A DNA stretch of 60,000 nt, from contig NW_019775314.1 of assembly GCF_001039355.2 (NCBI RefSeq), forward strand, positions 318,313-378,312. Reading direction: 5' to 3'. The position numbers were made by a program, and so were the translations under genes. This stretch comes from Lingula anatina (taxonomy: Eukaryota > Brachiopoda > Lingulata > Lingulida > Lingulidae). Position 1 is the stretch's first letter. Every line of letters starts with the position of its first letter. Below are positions 12,101 to 21,927 of this stretch, piece after piece. A model generated the notes under the pieces. It did not search any database and was not told the DNA's origin. It saw only the letters and a program-made list of their open reading frames with translations.

Positions 12101-13978
12101 TGTACCTCTGTACTGGTTCTTCTGTCAACTGTTGACGTCTGAAAAAAGCTGAGGCTTTCTCCCAAGTTTCTCCGGATTTCAGTTCATATCGCTGTCGGAA
12201 CTCGCGGACTAGCGATTTCCAGTCTTTCTGTATTTCCACTGTAAAACACTCGAACCAGTTTAACACTGTTTGATTCAGTAAGAGAGGAAATAAGGCGGTG
12301 ATTTGTTCATCTTCTAGTTTTTTATACTGCGTATAGTTTTCAAATTGATTTAACCACCTTTCTACATCTTCGTTTGTGTTACCAGTAAACTTTTCTGGCG
12401 CTAAAGTCAAATCTGAGGACATCTTCGTTTTTTTCAGTTATTAATTGTTGCTAGGGTAATGACTTTTGGCGATTTTCAATACCCAGCATAATCAGTTTTC
12501 GCTGCACTGGGGCACTGACGATGTTTGCCCTTGGGTGGATGGTGTGAACCCTTCGGTGTCTACGCTCCTGCCGCCGTCATCACCATAACTGTATCGCCGT
12601 TCCACTTGCCTCGGTAGAGCGGGGATCGATTTTTCCTCCACCACTTGTTATAGTGAGAAACTGACGACAGCAGTTTGGAGCTTTCGAACGTTTATTCACC
12701 GACTCTCTCTTCATACAACTTCACAAATATTTATACTCAATTTCTCCGTACTGATCACGCATTTACTTGTTTTCTTTTCCATTGTCTTTGCGTGATTACA
12801 AAATATTTTCCATTCTCATGTTGCAAGTCACTATGCAACATTTCCTTATTAGGTAATCCCTAAGAGACTTGTTTTCAATTAAAGATATCTAAAATATTAT
12901 TTGGATTACTCATACTTGGATCTTATCCAAAACTCAGTTATCATGTGATAAATAGATGATCAAAATTAAAATATGTTATGAAACTAACCAATCACATTAA
13001 CTGTTATTGACTTTGACCTTTTCCATCTTTTTCTGACACTAAAAACATGTTCTACACTTGTTGACTCTTGGAGAAACTTAACTTACACTCAATACCTCTC
13101 TGTCTTTTTACTCATTTGATTCCGCTTTAATTGTTTTCTGTAATTAGTGAAAGTGTAAGTAATTTGCTTTACAACAATAGGATACAACTTTTTGATCGGC
13201 GAGGACGGTAACGTGTATGCTGGGAGAGGGTATGGCAAAGTTGGAGCCCACAGTGGGAGCGCAGTTAACCGCAAGTCTTTGGGTAGGTTTAACTGTAGCC
13301 CTGCATGGGTAATTCTTTATCATAATTTTATATTTATTTATTTTCGTAGGTTTTTATGCAACTGTGGGTTTATTGCTTTGGCCGACCATTTACCTATTTA
13401 TTTATTTGAAAAAGAAAAATGCTTTATTTTGTATATATAAAAACCAATTTACATATATATTGACAGAATAAATTGATAATGTTGTTGATATAAACGTTTA
13501 GCCTGATGCCTCATCTGATTCAGATTACATTGGTATTTATTTTATTCACATTTTTCATATTTTCAAATTTAGTCATAATTATGAAACTTCTGAATGTATT
13601 GCTATTGTTAACCGGAGCGTTTACCTACATGGGGTGCATGCTTATTTGCTTCAGTAATATAATTGCTACAGTAATATAATTACGGTTGGGGTACATCCTC
13701 ATGTAAATATGGAAAGAAAAAAGGCAATCATCAGGTTTTCGATCATTTCAGGCATTGCCGTGATGGGCGATTTCAGAGCCAGAGTCCCAAACGCCGCAGC
13801 ACTAGATGCAATTAAAAATCTCATCGCCTGTGGAGTGAAATATAAAATGATACCACGTGACTACATACTTAAAGGACACCGTGACGTCATCAGTACACAA
13901 TCCCCCGGGGACGCTCTGTACAGAGCCTTGCAGAGTTGGCCACATTATGATGCGCATCGCTTAGTTAATACTAAGTGA
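4172..13978 (+). CDS. Secreted SRCR(x3)-PGRP recognition protein (allele disrupted by a frameshift and an LTR insertion)
   Basis: Coding exons: 4172-4238, 4466-4610, 4842-5017, 5288-5446, 7583-7758, 8543-8690, 9150-9337, 9944-10132, 10494-10508 joined to 13181-13282, and 13752-13978 (TGA). All sites are GT-AG and phases agree throughout (1,2,1,2,1,2,1,1,1), giving 530 residues once the two lesions are allowed for. Order: signal peptide (1-22, ending PTTLALG), three group-A-type SRCR domains (about 25-130, 135-241, 245-353), then a C-terminal PGRP domain (about 354-525). There is no membrane anchor, so a soluble pattern-recognition protein binding microbial wall components is likely. Lesions: one base is missing near 5361-5370, giving a stop at 5407; and a retrotransposon at 10509-13176 brings a stop within a few codons. 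Either would truncate the product of this haplotype. Confidence 0.88.
4466..5017 (+). CDS. SRCR domain 1 of the SRCR-PGRP gene (two exons)
   Basis: Exons 4466-4610 and 4842-5017 together encode one scavenger receptor cysteine-rich domain. It opens with IRLRGG, then [18 protein letters not shown](G)[13 protein letters not shown], and in the second exon [27 protein letters not shown] and VKC. Six cysteines and a split across two exons are group-A features. The exon phases (1-2-1) make each domain a symmetric unit that can be duplicated without changing frame, which is how the three tandem copies probably arose. Confidence 0.92.
5288..7758 (+). CDS. SRCR domain 2 (two exons, frameshifted, with a 2.1-kb transposon-filled intron)
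   Basis: Exon 5288-5446 begins in phase 1 with [20 protein letters not shown], then loses frame. The remaining SRCR signature ([23 protein letters not shown]) is read only if one base is added near 5361-5370, in the run AAAAAGG. As written, translation stops at TAG 5407-5409. The exon ends at a good donor (GTACGT) in phase 2 counted with the extra base. The second half is 7583-7758 ([19 protein letters not shown], then [12 protein letters not shown] and VRC) and is intact. A homopolymer slip in sequencing is as likely as a true deletion, because the rest of the domain is well preserved. Confidence 0.85.
5893..7546. mobile_element. Inverted (tail-to-tail) dimer of a Tc1/mariner-like element inside an SRCR intron
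   Basis: The left half (about 5893-6630) reappears reverse-complemented in the right half (about 6790-7546), with a spacer near 6640-6780. Long matches run through the whole arms. Examples are the outer ends (CATTGGTCAAAA and GGTTGTCCCAC), AAAAGACACCACCAAA, TCGTTAAAGGTCAC and TTTCTGCAACAAATCATTCA. The arms differ by scattered changes, so the structure is old compared with the LTR element at 10509. It fills most of the intron between the two exons of SRCR domain 2. The 1.65-kb palindrome could form a large hairpin. Confidence 0.8.
6216..6434 (-). pseudogene. Tc1/mariner-type transposase C-terminal fragment
   Basis: The minus-strand frame contains [20 protein letters not shown] and then [18 protein letters not shown]. 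This resembles the C-terminal end of Tc1-family transposases, where an aromatic/acidic helix (LW..EWDNIP) is followed by RR...VI..RGGHT.Y. Only about 60 residues remain. No catalytic DDE/D residues are present and the N-terminal DNA-binding region is absent. The equivalent plus-strand segment in the other arm (about 7080-7200) has the same ancestry but is out of frame. Confidence 0.7.
8334..8510. mobile_element. Foldback (MITE-like) element, family A, copy 1
   Basis: It begins GGTCGCATTCAAAACCAG, has GAACTAACTAGTCTGCGGAT and ATCAAATATGGC in the left arm, and ends GGACTAGTTAGTCCGC...ATTGTGAATG. The same ends occur in inverted orientation at four other places in the window (23070, 42572, 44628, 52070). 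It lies in the intron before SRCR domain 3, just after a GAT microsatellite (8309-8334). No coding capacity. Confidence 0.75.
8543..9337 (+). CDS. SRCR domain 3 of the SRCR-PGRP gene (two exons)
   Basis: Exons 8543-8690 and 9150-9337. The first half contains [40 protein letters not shown] and LGYR; the second [32 protein letters not shown] and VGIKC. Six cysteines, intact and in frame. The intervening intron (8691-9149) carries a (TC)n microsatellite at 8898-8932 and a (GT)n tract at 9079-9113. The exon end at 9337 (phase 1) joins directly to the PGRP exons. Confidence 0.92.
9944..13978 (+). CDS. PGRP (amidase_2-like) domain, predicted non-catalytic, interrupted by an LTR element
   Basis: Exons 9944-10132, 10494-10508 plus 13181-13282, and 13752-13978. 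Family landmarks in order: [20 protein letters not shown]...[72 protein letters not shown] and SWPHYD. Zinc amidases of the family normally read HHT at the first site and T-x-C-P-G at the last. Here the first histidine is Ile and the cysteine is Ser, as in non-hydrolytic, binding-only PGRPs such as vertebrate PGLYRP1. The second His (GAH) and the Tyr (DIGY) are kept. Recognition rather than hydrolysis of peptidoglycan is therefore inferred. The middle exon is split after ATAG by the retrotransposon. Confidence 0.9.
10509..11038 (-). repeat. LTR (3' LTR in element orientation)
   Basis: 530 bases, starting TGTTATAGTGAGGACTG and ending GCTTTACAACA on the plus strand. Almost identical to 12646-13176. 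Differences seen: GAGGACTG against GAGAAACTG near the start, and ACTTATACTC against ACTTACACTC near the end. On the minus strand a GGTGAATAAACG motif could serve as the polyadenylation signal. Confidence 0.93.
11586..12422 (-). CDS. Retrotransposon gag-like protein
   Basis: 278 codons from ATG 12422. The protein resembles the capsid part of Ty3/gypsy gag: an N-terminal PEKFTGN....VERWLNQFE segment, then [12 protein letters not shown] (capsid helices), [19 protein letters not shown] and [11 protein letters not shown]. The tail is basic and ends MCQGC before a stop, so a CCHC zinc knuckle appears to be cut short. It lies inside the LTR element and is antisense to the host gene. No polymerase frame follows. 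Confidence 0.85.
   Translation of the reverse strand: MSSDLTLAPEKFTGNTNEDVERWLNQFENYTQYKKLEDEQITALFPLLLNQTVLNWFECFTVEIQKDWKSLVREFRQRYELKSGETWEKASAFFRRQQLTEEPVQRYIESMRHDAKRARLDEGTAFTVVINGLLPEIRPFVLQKEPFDFGSLMHHARIAENAVQPTRRGQRNDIKMITDKIDTLQSAIKDAVNAQSAIHLLQDPSETRNEANFENPRASPTEYPGKFTPNARRMPQRNRHLRRSEYTLTSARHTNYPQQRNPIREWPMCQGCVITEDS
12646..13176 (-). repeat. LTR (5' LTR in element orientation)
   Basis: 531 bases, near-identical to 10509-11038. The right end (...TTTACAACA) abuts the second ATAG target duplication, after which PGRP coding sequence resumes (GATACAACTTTTTGATCGG). The 5' leader of the element lies between 12645 and the gag start at 12422. Confidence 0.93.
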
Positions 13979-14317
13979 TGAACAATAACTTGAACTGATT
14001 CTTTCACATAATTAGTTGTAGTCTGAATTTCCAAATTTCTAAAATAAAAAAAAAATTCTAAAATTGGTAAAATATGAAACTGAATGTTACTTTAAGCGAT
14101 TTTATAAAATAACGCGCCGGACATTTTCTTTCTGAATTTCCAAAACAAGAAAGGCTTGATATAATGCAGATATAGACCAGTCCTTTAAATTAAGTCATTT
14201 AGCTCTGTTTTAATATGTGTGTTTTGTTAGTGCATATAGAATTTAATTATCTTAAGTTTAAACTTATAGGCCCTACATTTGTGAAATTTCTCATGAGTGT
14301 ACGATACAAGACAATTC

Positions 14318-14323
14318 AATAAA
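14318..14323 (+). terminator. Polyadenylation signal of the SRCR-PGRP gene
   Basis: AATAAA about 340 bases after the TGA at 13976-13978, in an AT-rich 3' region. Another A-rich candidate (AATAAAAAAAAAA) lies at about 14043. The choice is inferred from position only. Confidence 0.4.
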
Positions 14324-14624
14324 CGTCTGAAAAATATCACTCTCTTTTGAATGGGTCCATCTATGTTTTAAATATTTCAAAAATGACAAGATTATGAGTA
14401 AATGAATAAATAAATAAATGAATAAATAAGTGAACCAATTAATGAACAAATAACATTATTGTAACGATGTACAGGTTGTGTACTGGATACAAATGCATCC
14501 TGTCCTCTCTAACACAATCCCGCCCCTGTTCTTTCATTTATTCGTCCTATGGAAGCCAATCTCTATGTCTGACCATATATGTAGTCTGAGAAAATGATTT
14601 TTGTTTTCTTTTTGTGTGTGTCAG

Positions 14625-14859
14625 TATGAATTTATCAACCCCTTGTTCTCTTTACGACATGGAGACTTATTGTGCCTTCTCACACATCGGGCTAAAATTC
14701 AAAGCGTTCAAACCGAGGCGTCCGCACGGAAAGTATGTGACCTATTATCATATGAGTCAGGTGACCCTTTTGGTGAGAGGTGTTCAGGTAGAACCTGGGT
14801 CAGTAGAAGATGGAGAAGAAAGATGTCCCATGCCATATTACTTCTATATCCACGTGTAG
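14625..14859 (+). other. Weak candidate terminal exon, product unknown
   Basis: A long pyrimidine tract ending TGTGTGTGTCAG (acceptor-like) at about 14624 precedes an open frame reading MNLSTPCSLYDMETYCAFSH and ending PMPYYFYIHV at a TAG. It is 78 codons in this frame. The composition looks protein-like (several Cys, Tyr and His), but no family is recognised and no partner exon was found. It could be chance. Confidence 0.2.
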
Positions 14860-16541
14860 GCCGAAAGGATAGCATTGAAACCAACAGCAGTCATTCCGTA
14901 AGTTCCGTACAGATGATAAAAATGTATTGTAGCATTTCTTAGTTTTGCATTGACGATATTATCCTGAAAAGGTGCATGTCGCACTCTAGGCATATTGAAC
15001 ACTGGTATATCTTACTGACGTGAAGGACACTTTCTCTTAGCTTTTCCTCAGTGCCTTTTCGACACCCATTTGTTTCTCATACTACAAGGTTTTCTCGTTG
15101 TTCAAGAAGGAAGTGAGGTTTCAATATGAATACAGTATATACCTTTATAATTTTAATGTTTAACAGCCACTTCTTTATCATTACGCAACGTACACTGACA
15201 CGGATTGCTGTAGTGAAGATAAACTGCTTTGTCAGATAAATAGACATTGTTTTATGAATAACAATTTATATGTTTAATTCCAGTTCCTGTAACTACTGTT
15301 TACGAAGATACCAGAAGCGCCCTACTCAAAGACATACACGCAGGTTTCGTGTTCGCCATATACATGTAATACAGCGCCGCACCCATGCCAAGATTGCCTC
15401 TTTTGTCGATGTTTGTCTAATAGTTAATTTGCAGGGACGACATTTAGTGTGGAATGTAATGTTTGAATTTGGTTATAACATTCCGCGCCAAAAATTATAT
15501 CAGATTATATTATATTATATTATATCAGTGTCATAATAATGAGCTTTTTCTTCTTGAAACGTCTGTCAACTAGTTAATCAGCACTAAGCGTCGGCCCTGT
15601 ATCTTCTCATTCCAATTTAAGAGTATTTTCTTCTGTAAGTTTGGAGGTACGTACCAGTCAGTTTTCGAACCTGAAAAAAATTTAATAAATAATATCAGTG
15701 TAAAAACACCTTGCTTAAGTGAAGTATAAAAACAAAATTTATAAAGTGTGTTACAAAATTATTTTAAAGCAATGTCCAGGTAGAGATCTGTACTGGTACA
15801 AAAATCCAACTATTTTTCACTGAAGATATTGACATGGGCAAATCTGCAATTTGAAATTTCCCTATGAATTTGAGCTGCTTTTTAATCATTTTCACTTGAA
15901 TTCCAATTTTTATACTATGCACTTAACACTTCTGGAGAGGAAAACATTGCAACTCCATTATGAAAAATACATATTGCAGACCTTTTATAATATATCGTGT
16001 ATTCCATCAAAACGCCCGAAATATTAATCTGAAAATACACCAAATTATAACTGCTTGGAAATCGGAACATTATGTGACAAGCAAATTGTACCCAAAGTAT
16101 TGCAGAATTGCCCACGTTTACAGAAAATATCTTTCAACAATTGTGATTATGATTTGTGACTGTGAATAAACTTCTTTGGTTCTCGGTGTTTTCCGTGCTG
16201 GGCGGGGATCAAATCTCTTTTTTTATGAAACAAAATAAAAGTAGGGAGTGGGGTAGAGATCATTTTTCAAAATTATTGCAGAAGCAGAATATAGAAATTT
16301 GTTGCACATATGATGAGAAAACTGTTCATATAGTTGGCTGTGAAAATCTCCAGAATTGGTGTCATTTAAATGTTGTTTAGGACTTTATCCAATATTAGAA
16401 AACAGAAATGGCAAAAAGCAAAAAACCAGTAAAATTAAAATTATTCCTTAAAATGTATTCGTAGGACTGACATTTATCATAGCCTTTTCCATTTTATATT
16501 TTTTGAAATCACATGAGCTATAGCAAGGCTGAATTTCACGC

Positions 16542-16977
16542 GGGGGGGGGGGGGGGGGGGGGGGGGGCCTTTTAAAAGGGNNNNNNNNNNNNNNNNNNNN
16601 NNNNNNNNNNNNNNNNNNNNNNNNNNNNNNNNNNNNNNNNNNNNNNNNNNNNNNNNNNNNNNNNNNNNNNNNNNNNNNNNNNNNNNNNNNNNNNNNNNNN
16701 NNNNNNNNNNNNNNNNNNNNNNNNNNNNNNNNNNNNNNNNNNNNNNNNNNNNNNNNNNNNNNNNNNNNNNNNNNNNNNNNNNNNNNNNNNNNNNNNNNNN
16801 NNNNNNNNNNNNNNNNNNNNNNNNNNNNNNNNNNNNNNNNNNNNNNNNNNNNNNNNNNNNNNNNNNNNNNNNNNNNNNNNNNNNNNNNNNNNNNNNNNNN
16901 NNNNNNNNNNNNNNNNNNNNNNNNNNNNNNNNNNNNNNNNNNNNNNNNNNNNNNNNNNNNGGTGGGGGGGGGGGGAG
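16542..16977. other. Assembly gap bordered by G-runs
   Basis: 380 Ns (16581-16960). The left border is a run of about 26 Gs followed by CCTTTTAAAAGGG; the right border is GGTGGGGGGGGGGGGAGGG. Any translation across it is meaningless. Confidence 0.9.
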
Positions 16978-18253
16978 GGTTGGGGATGAGCATTCTGAAA
17001 GGATTCAGTGAATTTTTAGACCGTCTACTTTATCAATCTATATATATTTTTTTCAAAAAAGTAAGACAATATCGATTATTATTTCGCCTGTAAGAGTAAA
17101 GACCCCTTCTACATATACGTCAAATTATTAAGAAATTACCGAATTATAATCTTAAAGGTTCTATAAATTATTTTTCCTCTAAATCCTTACGTCGATATTT
17201 TGCCAAAGTGTAAACAAACCCAAATGCATCGTTTGTTTTAAAATTTCTAAGTGAAAAACGCCTAAATTTTGCAGTTGAGCGTTCTAATTGAAGTTGATCT
17301 GTCTTATACATTCTAATGTTCCTTTCGGAAGCAAGAGTAGATTTAGAAAAAAAAGGCTTGGCTAGGTGTCAGTCCTGCACGTCATGTTGGCTTCTTTGTG
17401 CTTCGTTTCACTTGTTCGTTGAACACCGGGGACCAGGGTTATTTTAAAGTGAATATGTAAAGTCTCTTCAAGTACACTGATTTTTGCGTAACCCTTTCAG
17501 TTTTGTTTGTATATATGTATCTGAATTTGTCTAAGACACGTGTAATCTTGTACACAGACCATGTCTTTATGTCGCTCCTGATTCTCACGCTTTGCAAATG
17601 TAAATTCTCATCCACAATTACGCCATGCATAAAATCTATTTTGGATTTGAATGAGTGGAAAACAAAATTTAAAAAAAAAAATGTTTATCAGCAAAACAAA
17701 CAGGAACCCTACAAACACGAATAATTTTGGCTACTGTTCTGTTTTATGTGTAAACATCAGCGAGGCGACATAGGATAAGGTGTGCTTGCATGCGACTGTG
17801 AGTTCTCGTAACAGCAGATTATATGCATTTTGAAAATTGTTCCAACCTCTGAATTTGAACGGAAATGTTTTTCGATTGAACTTGACGGCCGAGACAAGCC
17901 AAAATTGTCAACTTTGACAAAATTGCTAAGCACAATTAGTTTAAAGAAACTCAACATTTTTATTATCAACTCAAAATCTCACGAGCTGGAACTTGTGTTT
18001 TTTTTATAAATCAAGGGATTCTGTCTTTTGCTAGCAGTGTTCAAAATGCATAGAATCTTCAACATCTTTTATTTGGAGATATTGTAATTTTCTCTTTGTT
18101 AGATTAAAATTCTATAAATGTACATCAAAAATTTTGTATTCATTATTTTTTGTAAATAATTTAATGCTGTAAATAATTCATTTTGACAATAATAAACATA
18201 TAAATGTATTCTCTGTTCAGATTTTGCAAAAATAATTTTGTTTTCCCTTAGTA

Positions 18254-18617
18254 CATCTCGAACCCTCCACTTTCTGTTTACTGTTCAGGCGTCTTACCTA
18301 CTGAGCCACCGTCGCAGCTTGCTTTCCCTCAGTTGTAAAACCGTTTTATCGGAGTTTAAACTTCTCGTTTTGATATTTTTTGCAAAAGGTAATTTGCTGG
18401 GACCTAGAAGCGCCAGGTTTTGAACCTGGTGTTGCTGTGTCCGAGTCTCGCGTGCTGTCCACTCCTCTAAGTGTTCCCGCCCACCCACCCCTGGTAGACT
18501 TTTCTCTTATAGTAACCAACCGGAAATTCAAAAAGGCCTTCTTGAAAAATATCTAGTAATTTCCAAACACCCGACCCAAGAATCGAACCCCAACCCTTAG
18601 AATTTTACTAAGCCACT
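18254..18617 (-). repeat. tRNA-like (SINE-type) modules with pol III box motifs
   Basis: On the minus strand there are three successive tRNA-like units. Unit 1: A-box-like TGGCTCAGTAGGTAAGACGC (18308-18289) and B-box-like GGTTCGAGATG (18264-18254). Unit 2: a T-arm with a perfect five-base stem, CCAGG-TTCAAAA-CCTGG (about 18427-18411), preceded by AGAGGAGTGGACAGCACG. Unit 3: AGTGGCTTAGTAAA (18617-18604) and GGTTCGATTCTTGG (18589-18576). None folds into a complete canonical tRNA, so tRNA-derived SINE fragments or decayed tRNA pseudogenes are more likely than working tRNAs. Confidence 0.55.
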
Positions 18618-21600
18618 GAAAACACCAAGTCTTTGTGCATAGAATTGTAATTTTTTATTAAGAGAAAAATAAACTGACAATGATGTATCTACATATTTTC
18701 AAACATCTACTTGTTAAAATAGAAATTTTAAATAAGTCAATCACTACAATTTTTGAATATTAATATATGTTAAATAAAAATATTGATATCTGCATTAGCA
18801 CTCGCTCAAGTTTGATTTGATAAATAAACTATCAAATGAACTAACTGACTGAGAGTTGATCTTATGATAATATGTAACAAATTATTTCAGAAAAAAAGGA
18901 CAATCACATTATTTTATTCCATTTTAAACAAAACCAACGGCAGATATAGTATCCTTGTCACCCTTAATAACCCCAGGAAATATCGTGAATAAAAATTTCT
19001 CTGATATATCATAATTTCAAAAGACAAAAATACTGCAAATTGCCAAGAATTTTAAAATGTTACACCCTCTTAAAATATGTATCTGCCATCGACTTTGTTT
19101 CCTTTTAACCGTAAGGTGCTGCAATTTTTTCATGATTTGGCTATTTCTACTTTAAACGTGACATAAAAGCGCCAGACAGTTATTGCTTGGAAAGAAAAAA
19201 TACGCTTTTACTATGTCTTGTCAAAAATTGTCACTAGCCGTTTGTGAAATAATTCCCAACATCTAACATCAACTAATGCGTTGAATTACATTACAAAAAT
19301 CTACATTTCAAAGGAGAATGAGAAAAAATAATCACCGACGGATATTGATTATAGAGATAAAATTGTGCTGTTCTACGATTATCAAACATTGGTAAATTGA
19401 AGGGAAAAGTCATGATGAGTGATGTATTTATTTTAAAGTCCAAAAATATTATAACAAATGGTTTGTAGCTTTCTGAACACGAATTATGCTCTCACACGAG
19501 GATATAAACATTTCTGCGTATAATGTAGATGCTGCCGAGATAAAATAGCAAAAAACAGCAGAGTTTTGAAAATGGGAAAACTTTGGATCCCATGATTTTT
19601 CCCTCCATCTTCACTCATAAATTAGATATGCCCCACCAAGTAAATGCCGCAAATGCAAGAAAAATGGGTATGATTCTGTTTACAATCCAAATGAGCAAAG
19701 TTGAATAAATATTAAAAAATCGCAAAACCTATCTATGTTCCTTTTACGCACGATTTAAAAGGTAAACTTGTATTGGCCGAATCAGTTTAAAACTTCATGA
19801 AAATTTCGAAAAATTGAGTCTAAAATGTGCGAACTCTCTATACTACATTTATAAAAAAAAGTTCAATTGCGGTCCGTAAAAATGACACCTTTCACTCAGC
19901 AAGACAGCAAGTTTACAAGCTTCAAAAGATTGTACAGATACGCGTTTTAGGTGACTAGATTTTCAGTCACCTTCGCTGTGGACATCAAGACTAATGAATT
20001 TTACTGTTGGTGATATAACTTGAAAAATTTGGAAACCAACACAGACCGTAGTTTTCGTAACGAATTTTTTTACAAAGTATGCATAGAGAGAAAATTTCTG
20101 AATTTTTTCTTTTTTTTTTGTTATATAAAGGTGTTACCGTCAATGTGTGCATTAAAATTAAGATTTCTAGGTTCTGGGTAACGAGAAAAATGCTTTTAAA
20201 AACAAAAATCAACATTAGAAAAAATTACTAGTTTGATGTTTTTCAACCAACAGGAATTCGTTGAATTAATTATGCATTATTCGTAAGATCAATAGATTAA
20301 GGCTACAGCTATATCAGTACAGCGTTTATTTTTTTCTTCAAAACATCGTAACGTGAAAAAGTAACTCTTATCGGGGAAACACGCGAACGAAGTTTTTAGC
20401 GTCACTATTTTTTTGATAAACAGTGTCAGATTCAGAATATTATTTCTAGATGCTCATTTTTGTATCATGAATTGACCACGTTTTTTCCGCGAACTAAACA
20501 CACGGACTTATCTTTTCTTTTTCTTTCTTTTCTTTTTCTTTTCTTTTTTTGAACGTTTTATTAGCATTTGATAAAAATAAAGTCACCACCTGCTGCCTTG
20601 CTGAGAAAATACCGCAACTAGTTTTACAAACGTCACGGAGGCAAAGCCGGACTCACAATTATAGTAAAAAACCCGTTTAAAGGCATAAGGAGCGGTTATT
20701 CTTTGGCAAAATAAAACAAGTTTTGAATATGCTGTTTTTCAAATCTTTGATTTATTTTTATAAAGACAATTTTGAAAGAAAAAAATGAAAAACCCCTTTA
20801 GACTTAGCATATTAATTACACAACGCGATATTGACATAAGTTGTATATATGAGATATATCAAAAGAACGCTCCAAGCATTATTATTATTGCAAATTAGCA
20901 CAAGCAATTCGCCCCCTATGCCTTGAACTAGGTCACCTACATCAATGGATCGCAATGTTACACATTATGATGTTATTTGTGAAATCATGTCAAAATTACA
21001 AATGGCGATATATCACTAAACCTTTTCCTATTGTTTACTTTCGAATGTGACTATTTTGCTGTATTATTATTATGACACGTAATTTTACTAACAACCACTC
21101 ATTAAATTTCAACAGGTAAAAATTTAAAAGTGCCATTCCTCAGAATTCTCCCCACCTTGACTATTTCGCATGTAAAGCTTTACTAGCGCTACAAATTCAA
21201 CTGGTGTAAATGAAGAGCAACTCCAATTTTCACTTTTACATGTGTTACGTGATAAAATGAAGAAAACATGGAGGACATAAAACGTCACGTGGGGAAAATA
21301 CTGAGGGACGGCAAAACCTAGTTATAAACAGGCAGAAGTCAAGTCGTTTTTTTAAAAATGAAGCAAAGATAAGTTTACAACAAATACCTAAAACCAATGT
21401 CTTAGAACTTTACGCTGAATCGGTTAAAATCGAAATATCCATATGCTTGGTATCCTGACCGCCTCATGTCCACTCCCTGGTCACTCAAAACTAAAGAAGA
21501 AGTGACATCTCTTTCAAGGGTCCAGGTTAAACATGATCCAAGGGGGTAGTAGGAAGGTTGAGCGAGGTGACCTCCCTTTAATTTTTACCATTTACCATTA

Positions 21601-21891
21601 CCATTATTTGACAGACAAATTTTGATTAACAATCTACTAAAATGGTAATGCACAGGAAGCTTTTTGTGTAGTGCATATATCAAAATACACTAGATTAAAA
21701 TAAGTCTCGGACCCTTACACACCCCAAGGTAAAATGGCATTATGTAGGTCACTGACTATCCTTGTATGGTCTACCGCATGCTGGAATCTGAGCAGTTTTT
21801 ACACCGTTGGCATGCCAGACCGTACAATAGCGCCATCTGGAGGGGAACAGAAATGATCTTCTCTGCTGCAATCGGTAGTTTAGCTGATTGT

Positions 21892-21927
<36 letters not shown>

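Larger units (their letters stand above)
10509..13176 (-). mobile_element. Young, non-autonomous LTR retrotransposon (Ty3/gypsy-like, gag only) inserted in a PGRP exon
   Basis: Two direct LTRs (10509-11038 and 12646-13176) begin TG and end CA and differ at only about three positions over 530 bases. The insertion is flanked by a 4-base target-site duplication ATAG (10505-10508 and 13177-13180). Read on the minus strand the order is LTR, a TGG-starting candidate primer-binding site just inside 12645, a gag frame (12422-11586), a purine-rich tract (GAAGAAGGGGTGT, 11039-11052) and the second LTR. There is no protease, reverse transcriptase, RNase H or integrase, so transposition would need enzymes supplied by another element. 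Removing one TSD copy plus the element restores an uninterrupted PGRP exon. Confidence 0.93.
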
